From the NCBI GenBank assembly GCA_945949035.1, contig CAMFDH010000041.1, positions 1 to 8,930 on the forward strand: a stretch of DNA of 8,930 nucleotides, written 5' to 3'. The notes under the pieces are model-generated. The model was not told the DNA's origin and made no database searches. It saw only the letters and a program-made list of their open reading frames with translations. The translations under genes and the position numbers were made by a program. Below are positions 1 through 6,941 of the stretch, piece by piece (the stretch's first letter is position 1; each line of letters opens with the position of its first letter). Origin of the DNA: an uncultured Actinomyces sp. (GTDB taxonomy: Bacteria > Actinomycetota > Actinomycetes > Actinomycetales > Actinomycetaceae).

Positions 1-485
1 TCACCCCTCTACTTGCAGTCGGGATGCGAGCCCTTAATCAAGAGGGGCTGATGATTATCTGTGGGCTGTTGATTCTCGCCTCGGTGACGCTACTGTACGT
101 CGGAGTGTCGGCGCCGAAACTTGCCAGCAAAACAGGTGCCGTCATAGTGGGTGCGTCCACTTCGGTCCTAAATATGCTCTCTGGTTCGGGCGGCCCTCCG
201 GCCGCCATCTACGCTGTGAACGCCAACTGGAGTCCGACGACGACAAGGGGCACTCTGCAGATCATTTTCCTCATGGTGGGGATAGGGACGGTCTTCTCCC
301 TTGACCTTCCCGAATGGCAACCCGAGGTCTTCGTGGTCGCGGCCGGATCTGCCCTGGTTGGAACAATCGGCGGGATGCTGATCTCGAAAAGAATTCCGCC
401 ACACTTAGCTCGGCTGTCGATTCTGGCACTCGCCACTCTGGGGGGACTCATCGTCCTCATTTCGGGATTAGTTCAGATGTTCTAG
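1..485 (+). CDS. TauE/SafE-family permease, C-terminal part (5' truncated)
   Basis: The frame is open to the left edge (first complete codon at base 3), so the Met at base 24 is probably internal and the start lies outside the window. About 160 residues are visible with roughly four to five hydrophobic helices. The stretch near bases 160-225 (GAST...SGSGGPP) fits the glycine/proline-rich repeat motif of the TauE/SafE (DUF81) family, which sits at the start of the second half-repeat, and the next helices follow the usual pattern to a C-terminal hydrophobic helix ending in QMF. Family members are inner-membrane proteins proposed to export or import sulfite, sulfoacetate, sulfonates or other organic anions. 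Substrate cannot be inferred here, and no sulfur-metabolism gene is visible nearby. The TAG stop lies inside an inverted repeat (480-526). Family assignment is fairly secure; function is not. Confidence 0.8.
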   Translation, partial: TPLLAVGMRALNQEGLMIICGLLILASVTLLYVGVSAPKLASKTGAVIVGASTSVLNMLSGSGGPPAAIYAVNANWSPTTTRGTLQIIFLMVGIGTVFSLDLPEWQPEVFVVAAGSALVGTIGGMLISKRIPPHLARLSILALATLGGLIVLISGLVQMF

Positions 486-526
486 GAGCCTCCCGAGTAG
501 TCCGTGCGGATTGACGCCTCCTAGAA
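480..526. repeat. Inverted repeat spanning the permease stop codon, possible terminator
   Basis: TTCTAGGAG at 480-488 and CTCCTAGAA at 518-526 are perfect 9-base complementary arms, extendable by a G-U pair (479/527). The 29-base spacer contains a second small stem, TCCG (501-504) with CGGA (507-510). The left arm includes the TAG stop (483-485). It could fold as a nested hairpin ending the permease transcript, but no T-run follows, so a classical intrinsic terminator is not demonstrated. Confidence 0.35.
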
Positions 527-608
527 TGGTCGTGTGTCATGACCCTAGGACGGGGGCGAAAACCATAGGTAGTTGCTCTTGACAACCCACAGCCACGATT
601 GGCTTAGC

Positions 609-617
609 GGAGGAGGA
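609..617 (+). promoter_or_regulatory. Ribosome binding site deciding the tdh start
   Basis: GGAGGAGGA lies directly before the GTG at 621, with AGGAGG at 611-616 four bases from the start. This is the strongest Shine-Dalgarno sequence in the region. It favours GTG 621 over the in-frame TTG at 573, which has no such site. Confidence 0.75.
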
Positions 618-620
618 TCC

Positions 621-1679
621 GTGCGTGCTCTGAGGAAAACCAGTGAGGGACCCGGGCTGGAACTGGTGGAGATCCCAGAGCCGGTCCCCGGCTGGGGCGA
701 AATCAAGATCCGTGTGGAGCGGACGGGCCTGTGTGGCACCGACCTTCATATTTACCGCTGGGACGGCGGAGCTCCGGGAGCGATGACATTGCCCCAGACG
801 CTGGGTCATGAGTTCTCGGGTGTAATCGTTGAACTGGGTCCGGGGGTTGAGGACGAAAAGGGCGCGGAGGATTTGAGGCTCGGTCAGCGAGTCAGCGTCG
901 AGGGCCATGTGGTCTGCGGGCGCTGCCGTAACTGTCGAGCCGGCCGGGGGCATATGTGCGTTCGGTCCAAGGGAATCGGTGTCAACCGGGACGGCGCATT
1001 CGCCGACTATGTTGTTGTCCCATTTGAGAACGCCTGGGTGCAGCCAGACACGATTGATTCTGAACTGGCAGCCCTTTTTGACCCTCTGGGCAATGCTGTT
1101 CACACCTGCCAGCAGGCAACCCTAACCGGGCAGGACGTCCTCATAACCGGGGCCGGGCCCATCGGGATTATGTGTGTGGCACTTGCGAAGCATGCCGGTG
1201 CCCGACACGTGGTCATTACCGACCTGAACGAAGACCGACTTGAGATGGCACGCAAAGTTGGTGCGGACAGGGCGTTGCAGCCCGACGCTGAAGTGCTGCG
1301 CGATGCCATGGTTGAGTTGAGGATCCGTGAGGGTTTTGACGTCGGTCTCGAACTATCCGGGGCACCTTCCGCGTTGCAGATGCTGGTTGACTTCTGCAAC
1401 CACGGGGCCATGCTCGCCCTGCTTGGTTTGCCAACCAAGCCCTTCGCGATTGAGTGGGGTAAGGTCATCACCCACATGCTCACTATCAAGGGGGTCTACG
1501 GCCGGGAAATGTATGACACCTGGTATGTAGCAACATTCCTCACCGAGACTTCGCCGGAGCTACGCGAGGCACTGAGGTCTGTGATCACCCACCGGTTCGC
1601 GCCGGATCATTGGGAAGAGGCATTTGCGGCGGCTGGCTCCGGTCGAGCCGGCAAGGTCATGATCGATTGGGAGAAGTAA
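621..1679 (+). CDS. tdh: L-threonine 3-dehydrogenase
   Basis: Zinc- and NAD-dependent medium-chain dehydrogenase, 352 residues, oxidising L-threonine to 2-amino-3-ketobutyrate in the cytosol. From the GTG start, the catalytic residues fall at Cys38, Thr40, His43 and His63-Glu64, the same numbers I recall for E. coli Tdh, which supports this start. The structural zinc site is Cys99, Cys102, Cys105 and Cys113, offset by six from E. coli because of a short acidic insertion around residues 78-84. The Rossmann fingerprint GAGPIG is at 177-182, and Asp201 ends the second strand as expected for NAD rather than NADP. Motifs such as FDPLGNAVHT, GFDVGLELSGAP and KGVYGREM match Tdh rather than general sorbitol or alcohol dehydrogenases. 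The stop abuts the kbl start, so the product is handed to the next enzyme. An in-frame extension to 573 adds 16 residues that do not resemble the family. Confidence 0.95.
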   Translation: MRALRKTSEGPGLELVEIPEPVPGWGEIKIRVERTGLCGTDLHIYRWDGGAPGAMTLPQTLGHEFSGVIVELGPGVEDEKGAEDLRLGQRVSVEGHVVCGRCRNCRAGRGHMCVRSKGIGVNRDGAFADYVVVPFENAWVQPDTIDSELAALFDPLGNAVHTCQQATLTGQDVLITGAGPIGIMCVALAKHAGARHVVITDLNEDRLEMARKVGADRALQPDAEVLRDAMVELRIREGFDVGLELSGAPSALQMLVDFCNHGAMLALLGLPTKPFAIEWGKVITHMLTIKGVYGREMYDTWYVATFLTETSPELREALRSVITHRFAPDHWEEAFAAAGSGRAGKVMIDWEK

Positions 1680-2867
1680 ATGTACGCAAATAAGACACAG
1701 GTCGAAGAGGCCCTGCAGCAGATTCGCGAGGCCGGACTGTACAAGGAAGAGCGCCCCCTCTTTGGCCCGCAGGGTGCAAGGGTCGCTACCGAACGCGGCG
1801 AGGCACTTAACTTCTGCGCCAACAACTACCTGGGCCTCGCGGACGACCCCCGCATTGTCGCTGCGAGCCGCGACTCCCTCGACCGCTGGGGCTACGGACT
1901 CTCCTCGGTGCGGTTTATCTGCGGTACCCAGGAGCAGCACCTTGACCTTGAGAGGCAGATTGCGGACTACCTTCACCGTGATGATGCAATCCTTTTCTCC
2001 TCTTGCTACGACGCGAATGGGGGTATCTTCTCGGTTCTCTTTGGCCCCGATGACGCGATCATCTCTGACGCGCTGAACCACGCCTCCCTTATCGACGGGA
2101 TTCGCCTCTCGAAGGCCAAGCGGTTCCGCTACGCCAACCGAGATATGGAAGATCTGCGGGGCCAACTTCAGGCAGCACGTGAGGCTGGCGCCGTTACCAC
2201 TGTCATCGTCACCGACGGGGTCTTCTCGATGGATGGCTACTACGCTCCGCTCCCACAGATCTGCGATCTGGCCGATGAGTTTGGCGCACTTGTCATGGTG
2301 GATGATTCTCATGCAACGGGGTTTGTCGGACCGGAGGGCCGTGGAGTCGCCGCTATGTATGGGGTCGAAGATCGAGTCGACATCCTCACCGGAACGCTCG
2401 GCAAAGCCCTTGGTGGCGCTTCGGGCGGCTATGTCGCAGCCCATCGGGGCATTGTCGACCTCCTCCGTCAAAGGGCCCGACCCTACCTGTTTTCCAACAC
2501 CCTGGCCCCGTCTATCGTGGCGGGTGCAGCCGAGGCAATCACTCTTGCCAAGGCTGCCGACGGGGCTCGAGAACACCTGGAGAAGGTCGCCAACCTGTTC
2601 CGTGCCCTTATGGAAGAGGCCGGCTTCGAACTGCTCCCGGGGACCCATCCGATTATCGCGGTCATGTTCCCGGGTGAGGACGGTGCGCGCACTGCCACCA
2701 CGGTTGCATCGAGAATGCTCGAACTGGGCGTGTATGTCACCGCGTTCAGCTTCCCCGTGGTTCCCCGAGGCGAGGCGCGGATTCGTGTCCAAATCTCGGC
2801 GGCGCACTCAGAAGCGGACGTTCGAGCCGCAGTCGAGGCCTTCAAGTCCGCAGTAGCGCTCGGCTAG
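1680..2867 (+). CDS. kbl: Glycine C-acetyltransferase (2-amino-3-ketobutyrate CoA ligase)
   Basis: PLP-dependent alpha-oxoamine synthase, 395 residues (E. coli Kbl is close to 398). With CoA it cleaves 2-amino-3-ketobutyrate to glycine and acetyl-CoA, completing threonine degradation begun by Tdh. The Schiff-base lysine is Lys242 in the motif [15 protein letters not shown]. Asp208 and His211 in VDDSHATG contact the cofactor pyridine ring, and His134 in NHASLIDG stacks on it. The N-terminal [10 protein letters not shown] segment and the C-terminal [15 protein letters not shown] are typical of the Kbl/BioF fold. Tdh context and detailed motifs favour Kbl over BioF or aminolevulinate synthase. 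The ATG follows the tdh TAA with no gap, and GGGAG at 1669-1673 inside the tdh end serves as ribosome site, implying translational coupling. Full length, no damage seen. Confidence 0.95.
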   Translation: MYANKTQVEEALQQIREAGLYKEERPLFGPQGARVATERGEALNFCANNYLGLADDPRIVAASRDSLDRWGYGLSSVRFICGTQEQHLDLERQIADYLHRDDAILFSSCYDANGGIFSVLFGPDDAIISDALNHASLIDGIRLSKAKRFRYANRDMEDLRGQLQAAREAGAVTTVIVTDGVFSMDGYYAPLPQICDLADEFGALVMVDDSHATGFVGPEGRGVAAMYGVEDRVDILTGTLGKALGGASGGYVAAHRGIVDLLRQRARPYLFSNTLAPSIVAGAAEAITLAKAADGAREHLEKVANLFRALMEEAGFELLPGTHPIIAVMFPGEDGARTATTVASRMLELGVYVTAFSFPVVPRGEARIRVQISAAHSEADVRAAVEAFKSAVALG

Positions 2868-2907
2868 AACGCGGTCACTTTTCCTGCTCTCATCCGTTCA
2901 CGCCCGT

Positions 2908-2920
2908 AGTGTGGCACACT
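2908..2920. promoter_or_regulatory. Palindrome AGTGTG-G-CACACT upstream of the TM2 gene
   Basis: A perfect palindrome with 6-base arms and a single central base in the 114-base gap between kbl and the TM2 gene, about 60 bases before the start. Position and symmetry suit a repressor or activator site. No convincing -35/-10 pair could be aligned with it, so the role is open. Confidence 0.25.
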
Positions 2921-2981
2921 TTGGCTCACAGCACGCCAGGTCCCACCCGGGTAACCAGCGCCCGATCAAGTGAAGGTTCCT

Positions 2982-3290
2982 ATGTCCTACAGTTACGTTC
3001 CTGCTCCTCAGAAGTCCTTTGTTGTCACCTGGCTGCTCTCGTGGATCCTCGGGGTCTTTGGCATTGACCGCTTCTACCTCGGTAAGTACGGAACCGGGTT
3101 CCTCAAGCTCATCACCGCGGGTGGTTTTGGCGTCTGGTACCTCATCGACCTGATCATGACCCTGGTCGGAGCACAGTCGGATAAGTGGGGACGACCTCTA
3201 ACCGGATACCGTGAGAACCGGACCATGGCCTGGATTGTCACGATTGTCGTTTCGATCCTCGGCGGGGGCATCGGCGCGTTCAACTTCTAG
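2982..3290 (+). CDS. TM2-domain membrane protein
   Basis: A 102-residue protein with the TM2 domain pattern: a first hydrophobic helix ending in GVFGIDRFYLGKYGTGFLKL, with the conserved D-R-F-Y-L-G turn, then a Gly-rich second helix ending in WYLIDLIMTLVG. A third hydrophobic segment (MAWIVTIVVSILGGGIGAF) closes the protein. A short polar N terminus precedes the first helix. The biochemical role of bacterial TM2 proteins is not established. I chose ATG 2982 because GAAGG sits five bases before it; the in-frame GTG at 2970 adds MKVP but has no ribosome site. It appears to be a single-gene unit: 114 bases separate it from kbl and 78 from the transporter downstream. Family call is secure, function unknown. 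Confidence 0.88.
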   Translation: MSYSYVPAPQKSFVVTWLLSWILGVFGIDRFYLGKYGTGFLKLITAGGFGVWYLIDLIMTLVGAQSDKWGRPLTGYRENRTMAWIVTIVVSILGGGIGAFNF

Positions 3291-3319
3291 GAAAAGGTGG
3301 TCTGAACTGGGGTCACGTC

Positions 3320-3349
3320 GGCCCTAGGGCCTAACTTTGGGAGCGCTCC
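3320..3349. repeat. Two adjacent perfect palindromes between the TM2 and transporter genes
   Basis: GGCCCTAGGGCC (3320-3331) and GGAGCGCTCC (3340-3349) are perfect palindromes of 12 and 10 bases, eight bases apart, in a 78-base gap. The first is followed by TAACTTT, so it may be a weak terminator for the TM2 gene. Alternatively they are binding sites controlling the transporter operon. Palindromes of this length occur by chance a few times per window, so only their position is suggestive. Confidence 0.25.
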
Positions 3350-3368
3350 TGGCACTAGCCTTTTAGGT

Positions 3369-4967
3369 ATGAGTCCCTCTGACGAAGGCGCCATGCTCTC
3401 AACTTCATCCGCGGCATCCAGGAACACTTCGGGAAACTCCGTGCGCTCTGGCGCAGCACGGCCCACGAAGGTAGATCGTGCCATAAAACCCCGCTCGCGA
3501 AGGGGAGGTGGGAAGACTCGGGGGTCTGGTTCCTCTGGAGGACCACGGACCGGTGGTGATACGACGACCGGTCTGACCAGGGTTCAGAAGTTCGGACTGC
3601 TTTTCGGATTTATCGCTTTCCTCATTCCTCTGATCGTGGATGTGCCGAACCTGGATGAACCCGGGGAGCGGATGCTGGCAATCTTCCTGCTGGCAATCGT
3701 CTTCTGGGTGACGGAGGCGGTGCCTCTCACGGCCACCGCCGTCCTCGTCATCCTTCTCGAAGTCCTTCTGGTCGCCAAGGGGGCGCTGTTTGATCCGTTC
3801 GCGGCCAGCCCCGAGCTCGCCGAGGCCGCACTGCCCGCCTCGGCCTACTTTGCGGCACTAGCAAACCCGGTGATCATTCTCTTCCTCGGCGGCTTCATGA
3901 TCGCCGACGGGGCAGAGAAGTATGGGCTAGACAAGAACATCACGGCAGTGATGCTGAAGCCCTTTGCGGGCTCGGCACGCTCAACCGTCCTCGGACTAAT
4001 GCTGATCACAGGCATCCTCTCAGCCTTCATGTCCAACACTGCAACAACTGCAACCATGTTCGCGGTCGTGATCCCCATCCTTAACTCGATCAAGGACCCC
4101 AAGGCCAGAGCCGGAGTTGCCCTGGCAATTCCCCTGGCGGCCAACGTCGGAGGTATCGCAACACCGGTGGGAACCCCACCGAATGCGATTGCTATCGGAG
4201 CACTGTCCACCCAGGGGATCGACGTCTCATTCGCGCACTGGGCGCTCATGGCTACCCCGTTCGCGCTGGTCGTTCTCTTTGCTTCGTGGCTCCTGCTCTG
4301 TGCCCTGTTCATTCCCCGTGGTGAGACCATCAATCTTGAGGTCGAAGCCAACTGGAACATGACCTCTCAGGCCAAGATTTTCTACGCAGTTGCCGCCCTC
4401 ACGATTGCCTTGTGGATGACCGAGCCCCTCCACGGGATCTCCTCCAACACCATTGGTTTCATTCCCGTCGCCCTCCTCCTCTGTCTCAGGGTCATGGATG
4501 GCGGAGACATCAAGAAGCTTGACTGGCCGGTTCTGTGGCTGGTTTCGGGCGGCATTGCACTTGGAACAGGGGTTGGAGCCACCGGTCTTGACGCGTGGTT
4601 GGTCAACTCGATCGGGTGGGAGTCCCTCGGGACCATGGGGGTCATCCTCGTCCTCTGTTTCGTTGGCCTTGGCTTCGCCAACGTCATGTCGCACTCGGCT
4701 GCCGCAAACCTTCTGGTCCCGCTAGCAATCTCTCTTGCAGTTGCCATACCGGGCACCAACACCATGATGATTGCAGTCGTCGTCGCCATTGCCACCTCCC
4801 TCGGTATGTCCCTGCCGATCTCAACCCCACCGAACGCTATTGCCTACTCCACCGGCATGGTGTCCGTGAAGAACATGGCCATCATCGGGGTGATTGTCGG
4901 GCTGGTCGCGACGTTGGCACTTGCCCTCGCCATGCCACCTCTGTGGCAGCTCATGGGTCTGGTCTAG
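3369..4967 (+). CDS. DASS/SLC13-family sodium-coupled carboxylate transporter
   Basis: A 532-residue polytopic membrane protein of the divalent anion:Na+ symporter family, whose members import di- and tricarboxylates (succinate, malate, fumarate, citrate) or sulfate by an elevator mechanism. The first half-repeat has SNT at 222-224 and the signature NVGGIATPVGTPPN at 259-272. The second half carries SHS at 441-443 where many members have SNT, and PISTPPNAIAYSTG from 483. These paired loops form the Na+ and carboxylate sites. Residues 1 to about 68 are an unusual Ser/Gly/Arg/Lys-rich, probably disordered cytoplasmic extension. The start is uncertain: ATG 3369 has only a weak site, while ATG 3393 has GAAGG at 3384-3388; either leaves the transporter domain intact. 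The TAG stop abuts the kinase ATG, so transporter and two-component genes are probably co-transcribed. Substrate unproven; a carboxylate is likelier than sulfate. Confidence 0.9.
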   Translation: MSPSDEGAMLSTSSAASRNTSGNSVRSGAARPTKVDRAIKPRSRRGGGKTRGSGSSGGPRTGGDTTTGLTRVQKFGLLFGFIAFLIPLIVDVPNLDEPGERMLAIFLLAIVFWVTEAVPLTATAVLVILLEVLLVAKGALFDPFAASPELAEAALPASAYFAALANPVIILFLGGFMIADGAEKYGLDKNITAVMLKPFAGSARSTVLGLMLITGILSAFMSNTATTATMFAVVIPILNSIKDPKARAGVALAIPLAANVGGIATPVGTPPNAIAIGALSTQGIDVSFAHWALMATPFALVVLFASWLLLCALFIPRGETINLEVEANWNMTSQAKIFYAVAALTIALWMTEPLHGISSNTIGFIPVALLLCLRVMDGGDIKKLDWPVLWLVSGGIALGTGVGATGLDAWLVNSIGWESLGTMGVILVLCFVGLGFANVMSHSAAANLLVPLAISLAVAIPGTNTMMIAVVVAIATSLGMSLPISTPPNAIAYSTGMVSVKNMAIIGVIVGLVATLALALAMPPLWQLMGLV

Positions 4968-6941
4968 ATGCGGACCCATCTCCAAGGTGCTCCGGATAGC
5001 CCTGGGCCCGGTGAGCTGCCGCTCGCGGCGGTCGTTGGTGAGGGGAAGCACCACGACCGCATCGCGCAGCTGCTCCAGGACGGCCTGTCCGACCGGGTTG
5101 AGGTCCACTCGTATGCAACCCCTGATGAGGCACGCTTCGCACTTGGTTGCCCCACCGGTGCGCGGGGAAGTGACTCACCAAGACTCGTGGCCCTGTATGT
5201 CTTCGTAGTCGGGGACGACATGATGTCGGCGGACGAGATGGTCGCACCACTGCTGTCATGCCCAGCCTGTCGCGACACCAGGTTCATCGTCCTCAGCACC
5301 AGTGTTGAAATCTCGGGGGCAGAACAGCTGGTTGACCTGGGACGCCTGGACTGGGTTGGCTACCTCGGCGATCTGCGGTCGGATGCCTTCATCGTGAGCA
5401 TGAAGGCTCAGGTGCAGCTTTTTCACGAACACAACAGGGTGGGAACGGTCCCTCATGTCTCATCACTCTTCGAGCAGCCCTACTCTGATTCCGTCATCAT
5501 CGGCCGGGTTCTCAGTGAAATAGAAGAGACGCTGGGGACGCAGCCCCGTCTCACCATTCCCGTGGGAACGCGCCTAACGACCAAGGGCGACTGGGTGGAA
5601 GAGGTGACGATGATCCTAGAGGGATCCGTGGCTCTGATCCATGAGAGCCCCGGTGGGGACATCGTCATGCACGAGGAGTCAACGGGACGAATTATCGGCC
5701 TCCTCGCTGTCTCTGAGGGACGTCGAGCCCTCTTGAACGCAGTCACCACCAGCGAGGTGCGAGGAGTTCGACTAACGGTAGAGCAGCTCAACTCTGCCAT
5801 CGAAGGCCACCCAGAGATAACCATGCTCGTCGCCACGCTCTTCATTCGCTCACTCGACCGCAGGTTGCGTCGCGCGGAAGAGTTGCACATCGAGAATGCC
5901 GAACTATCCGATCAGCTCGAAACTGAACGAGCACTGCTGGCGACCGCCCTCAGCAATCTCGAAGATGCCCGAACGGAACTTTCCGCACAGGAACGACTGG
6001 CATCACTCGGCGCATTATCTGCGGGCATCGCCCACGAGTTAAACAACCCCATGGCGGCCATCCAGCGCATCAGTGAGTTCCTGGGGGAGGACGTCACCAA
6101 GCTCCTCGGGACGGCCCCCGCAAAGAAGTGGTCCGACCAGGCTCTCACCGCGCTGAAGAGCGGCCAAGAGGTGCCGTCACTTTCCACCCGTGCCGAGCGT
6201 CAGCTTCGCCGCGAACTCACTGAGGTCACCGGTGATCCGGCAGTGGCGCAGCGCCTCTCCCTGGCTGGGATCAGAGATCCTGAGTTTGCCCGGGCATTGA
6301 AGCGTCGCTCAGGTATCTCTCTCGAGGGTGCGGAGCAGGCGGCTTCTATCGGAACCCAACTCCGTAATCTTCGGTCAGCCGCGACCCGCATAACGCAGCT
6401 GGTGTCGTCGCTGCGGTCGTACGCGCGCCCAGATGGTGACACGGTGGCCGGAGTTGATCTCCAGGAGAACATCGACGATGCGATCCGACTTCTTTCGCAT
6501 AAGTTGGATGAGGTCGAGGTTGTGAAGAACTACGAGGACCTTCCGACACTGGAGTGTCACCCGGGTGAGCTAGCTCAGGTTTGGACCAACCTGCTCACCA
6601 ACGCCGCCGAGGCGGTGACGGAGGCTTCCGGAGGTGATTCATCACCCGCAGGTCGCAAACTCGGGACAATCGAAGTTACGACAGGCAGCCCAACCCCAGG
6701 TTGGCTTAGGGTGGAAATCAAAGATGATGGACCGGGAATCCCGGAGTCGATTTTGCCCCATGTCTTCGAACCTCGATTCACGACCAAGTCCGGCCAGGTT
6801 CGCTTCGGAATGGGGGTCGGTCTTGGTGTCACCCGATCCATTGTCGGTAAACACCACGGCACGATGCGTATAAACACCGGATCGAACGGCACCACCGTTG
6901 TTGTCGATCTTCCGATCGCACCACCACAGGAGGAACAGTGA
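4968..6941 (+). CDS. Soluble sensor histidine kinase with receiver-like and cyclic-nucleotide-binding-fold domains
   Basis: A 657-residue kinase without transmembrane segments, so a cytosolic sensor. Residues about 18-150 look like a degenerate receiver fold: strands AAVVG, LYVFVV and RFIVLST, then GRLDWVGYLG where a true receiver has the Lys-Pro loop; the usual acidic pocket is not evident. Residues about 188-295 resemble a cNMP-binding beta-roll (IPVGTRL, ILEGSVALI, GRIIGLLAV, GRRALLNAV), but the canonical phosphate-binding cassette with its Glu is not preserved, so the ligand is doubtful. Residues about 298-345 form a heptad-rich coiled coil. His356 in AGIAHELNNP is the phospho-acceptor. 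Helix two ends near YARP (485-488), about 130 residues later, implying an insertion of some 75 residues. The ATPase domain has Asn541/Asn545 (N box), DDGPG (586-590), FEPRFTTK and GMGVGLG (614-620). The ATG follows the transporter stop directly; the end overlaps the receiver gene. Confidence 0.9.
   Translation: MRTHLQGAPDSPGPGELPLAAVVGEGKHHDRIAQLLQDGLSDRVEVHSYATPDEARFALGCPTGARGSDSPRLVALYVFVVGDDMMSADEMVAPLLSCPACRDTRFIVLSTSVEISGAEQLVDLGRLDWVGYLGDLRSDAFIVSMKAQVQLFHEHNRVGTVPHVSSLFEQPYSDSVIIGRVLSEIEETLGTQPRLTIPVGTRLTTKGDWVEEVTMILEGSVALIHESPGGDIVMHEESTGRIIGLLAVSEGRRALLNAVTTSEVRGVRLTVEQLNSAIEGHPEITMLVATLFIRSLDRRLRRAEELHIENAELSDQLETERALLATALSNLEDARTELSAQERLASLGALSAGIAHELNNPMAAIQRISEFLGEDVTKLLGTAPAKKWSDQALTALKSGQEVPSLSTRAERQLRRELTEVTGDPAVAQRLSLAGIRDPEFARALKRRSGISLEGAEQAASIGTQLRNLRSAATRITQLVSSLRSYARPDGDTVAGVDLQENIDDAIRLLSHKLDEVEVVKNYEDLPTLECHPGELAQVWTNLLTNAAEAVTEASGGDSSPAGRKLGTIEVTTGSPTPGWLRVEIKDDGPGIPESILPHVFEPRFTTKSGQVRFGMGVGLGVTRSIVGKHHGTMRINTGSNGTTVVVDLPIAPPQEEQ
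6928..6933 (+). promoter_or_regulatory. Ribosome binding site inside the kinase end, before the receiver gene
   Basis: AGGAGG lies within the last kinase codons, four bases before the GTG at 6938. It fixes the receiver start at the GTG that overlaps the kinase TGA (GTGA), an arrangement typical of translational coupling. Confidence 0.8.

Noticed and set aside
579..607. TTGACA as a tdh promoter -35 box
   Set aside because: The hexamer at 579-584 is perfect, but the best -10 at a 17-base spacing is GCTTAG, a poor match, and the implied transcript start would cut into the ribosome site.
573..620. Upstream TTG start for Tdh adding 16 residues
   Set aside because: No ribosome site, the extension does not resemble the family, and GTG 621 follows GGAGGAGG and restores E. 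coli-like numbering of Cys38 and His63.
486..620. Glycine riboswitch ahead of the threonine/glycine operon
   Set aside because: The region was considered because the pathway makes glycine, but I do not see the conserved glycine-aptamer core; only the inverted repeat at its left end is notable.
537..1103. 188-residue minus-strand open frame
   Set aside because: Antisense to the tdh N-terminal half, which is unambiguous; no family resemblance.
1560..2807. 415-residue open frame on the minus strand
   Set aside because: It lies antisense to the end of tdh and nearly all of kbl, both of which have full catalytic motifs; the translated sequence has no recognisable domain and reflects GC-rich codon structure of the opposite strand.
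3320..3331. Intrinsic terminator of the TM2 gene at GGCCCTAGGGCC
   Set aside because: As a hairpin only four base pairs remain once a loop is allowed, and the following TAACTTT is a poor T-run; kept only as a palindrome.
4227..4694. 155-residue minus-strand open frame
   Set aside because: Antisense to the transporter core and polar throughout; a shadow of the hydrophobic codons on the plus strand.
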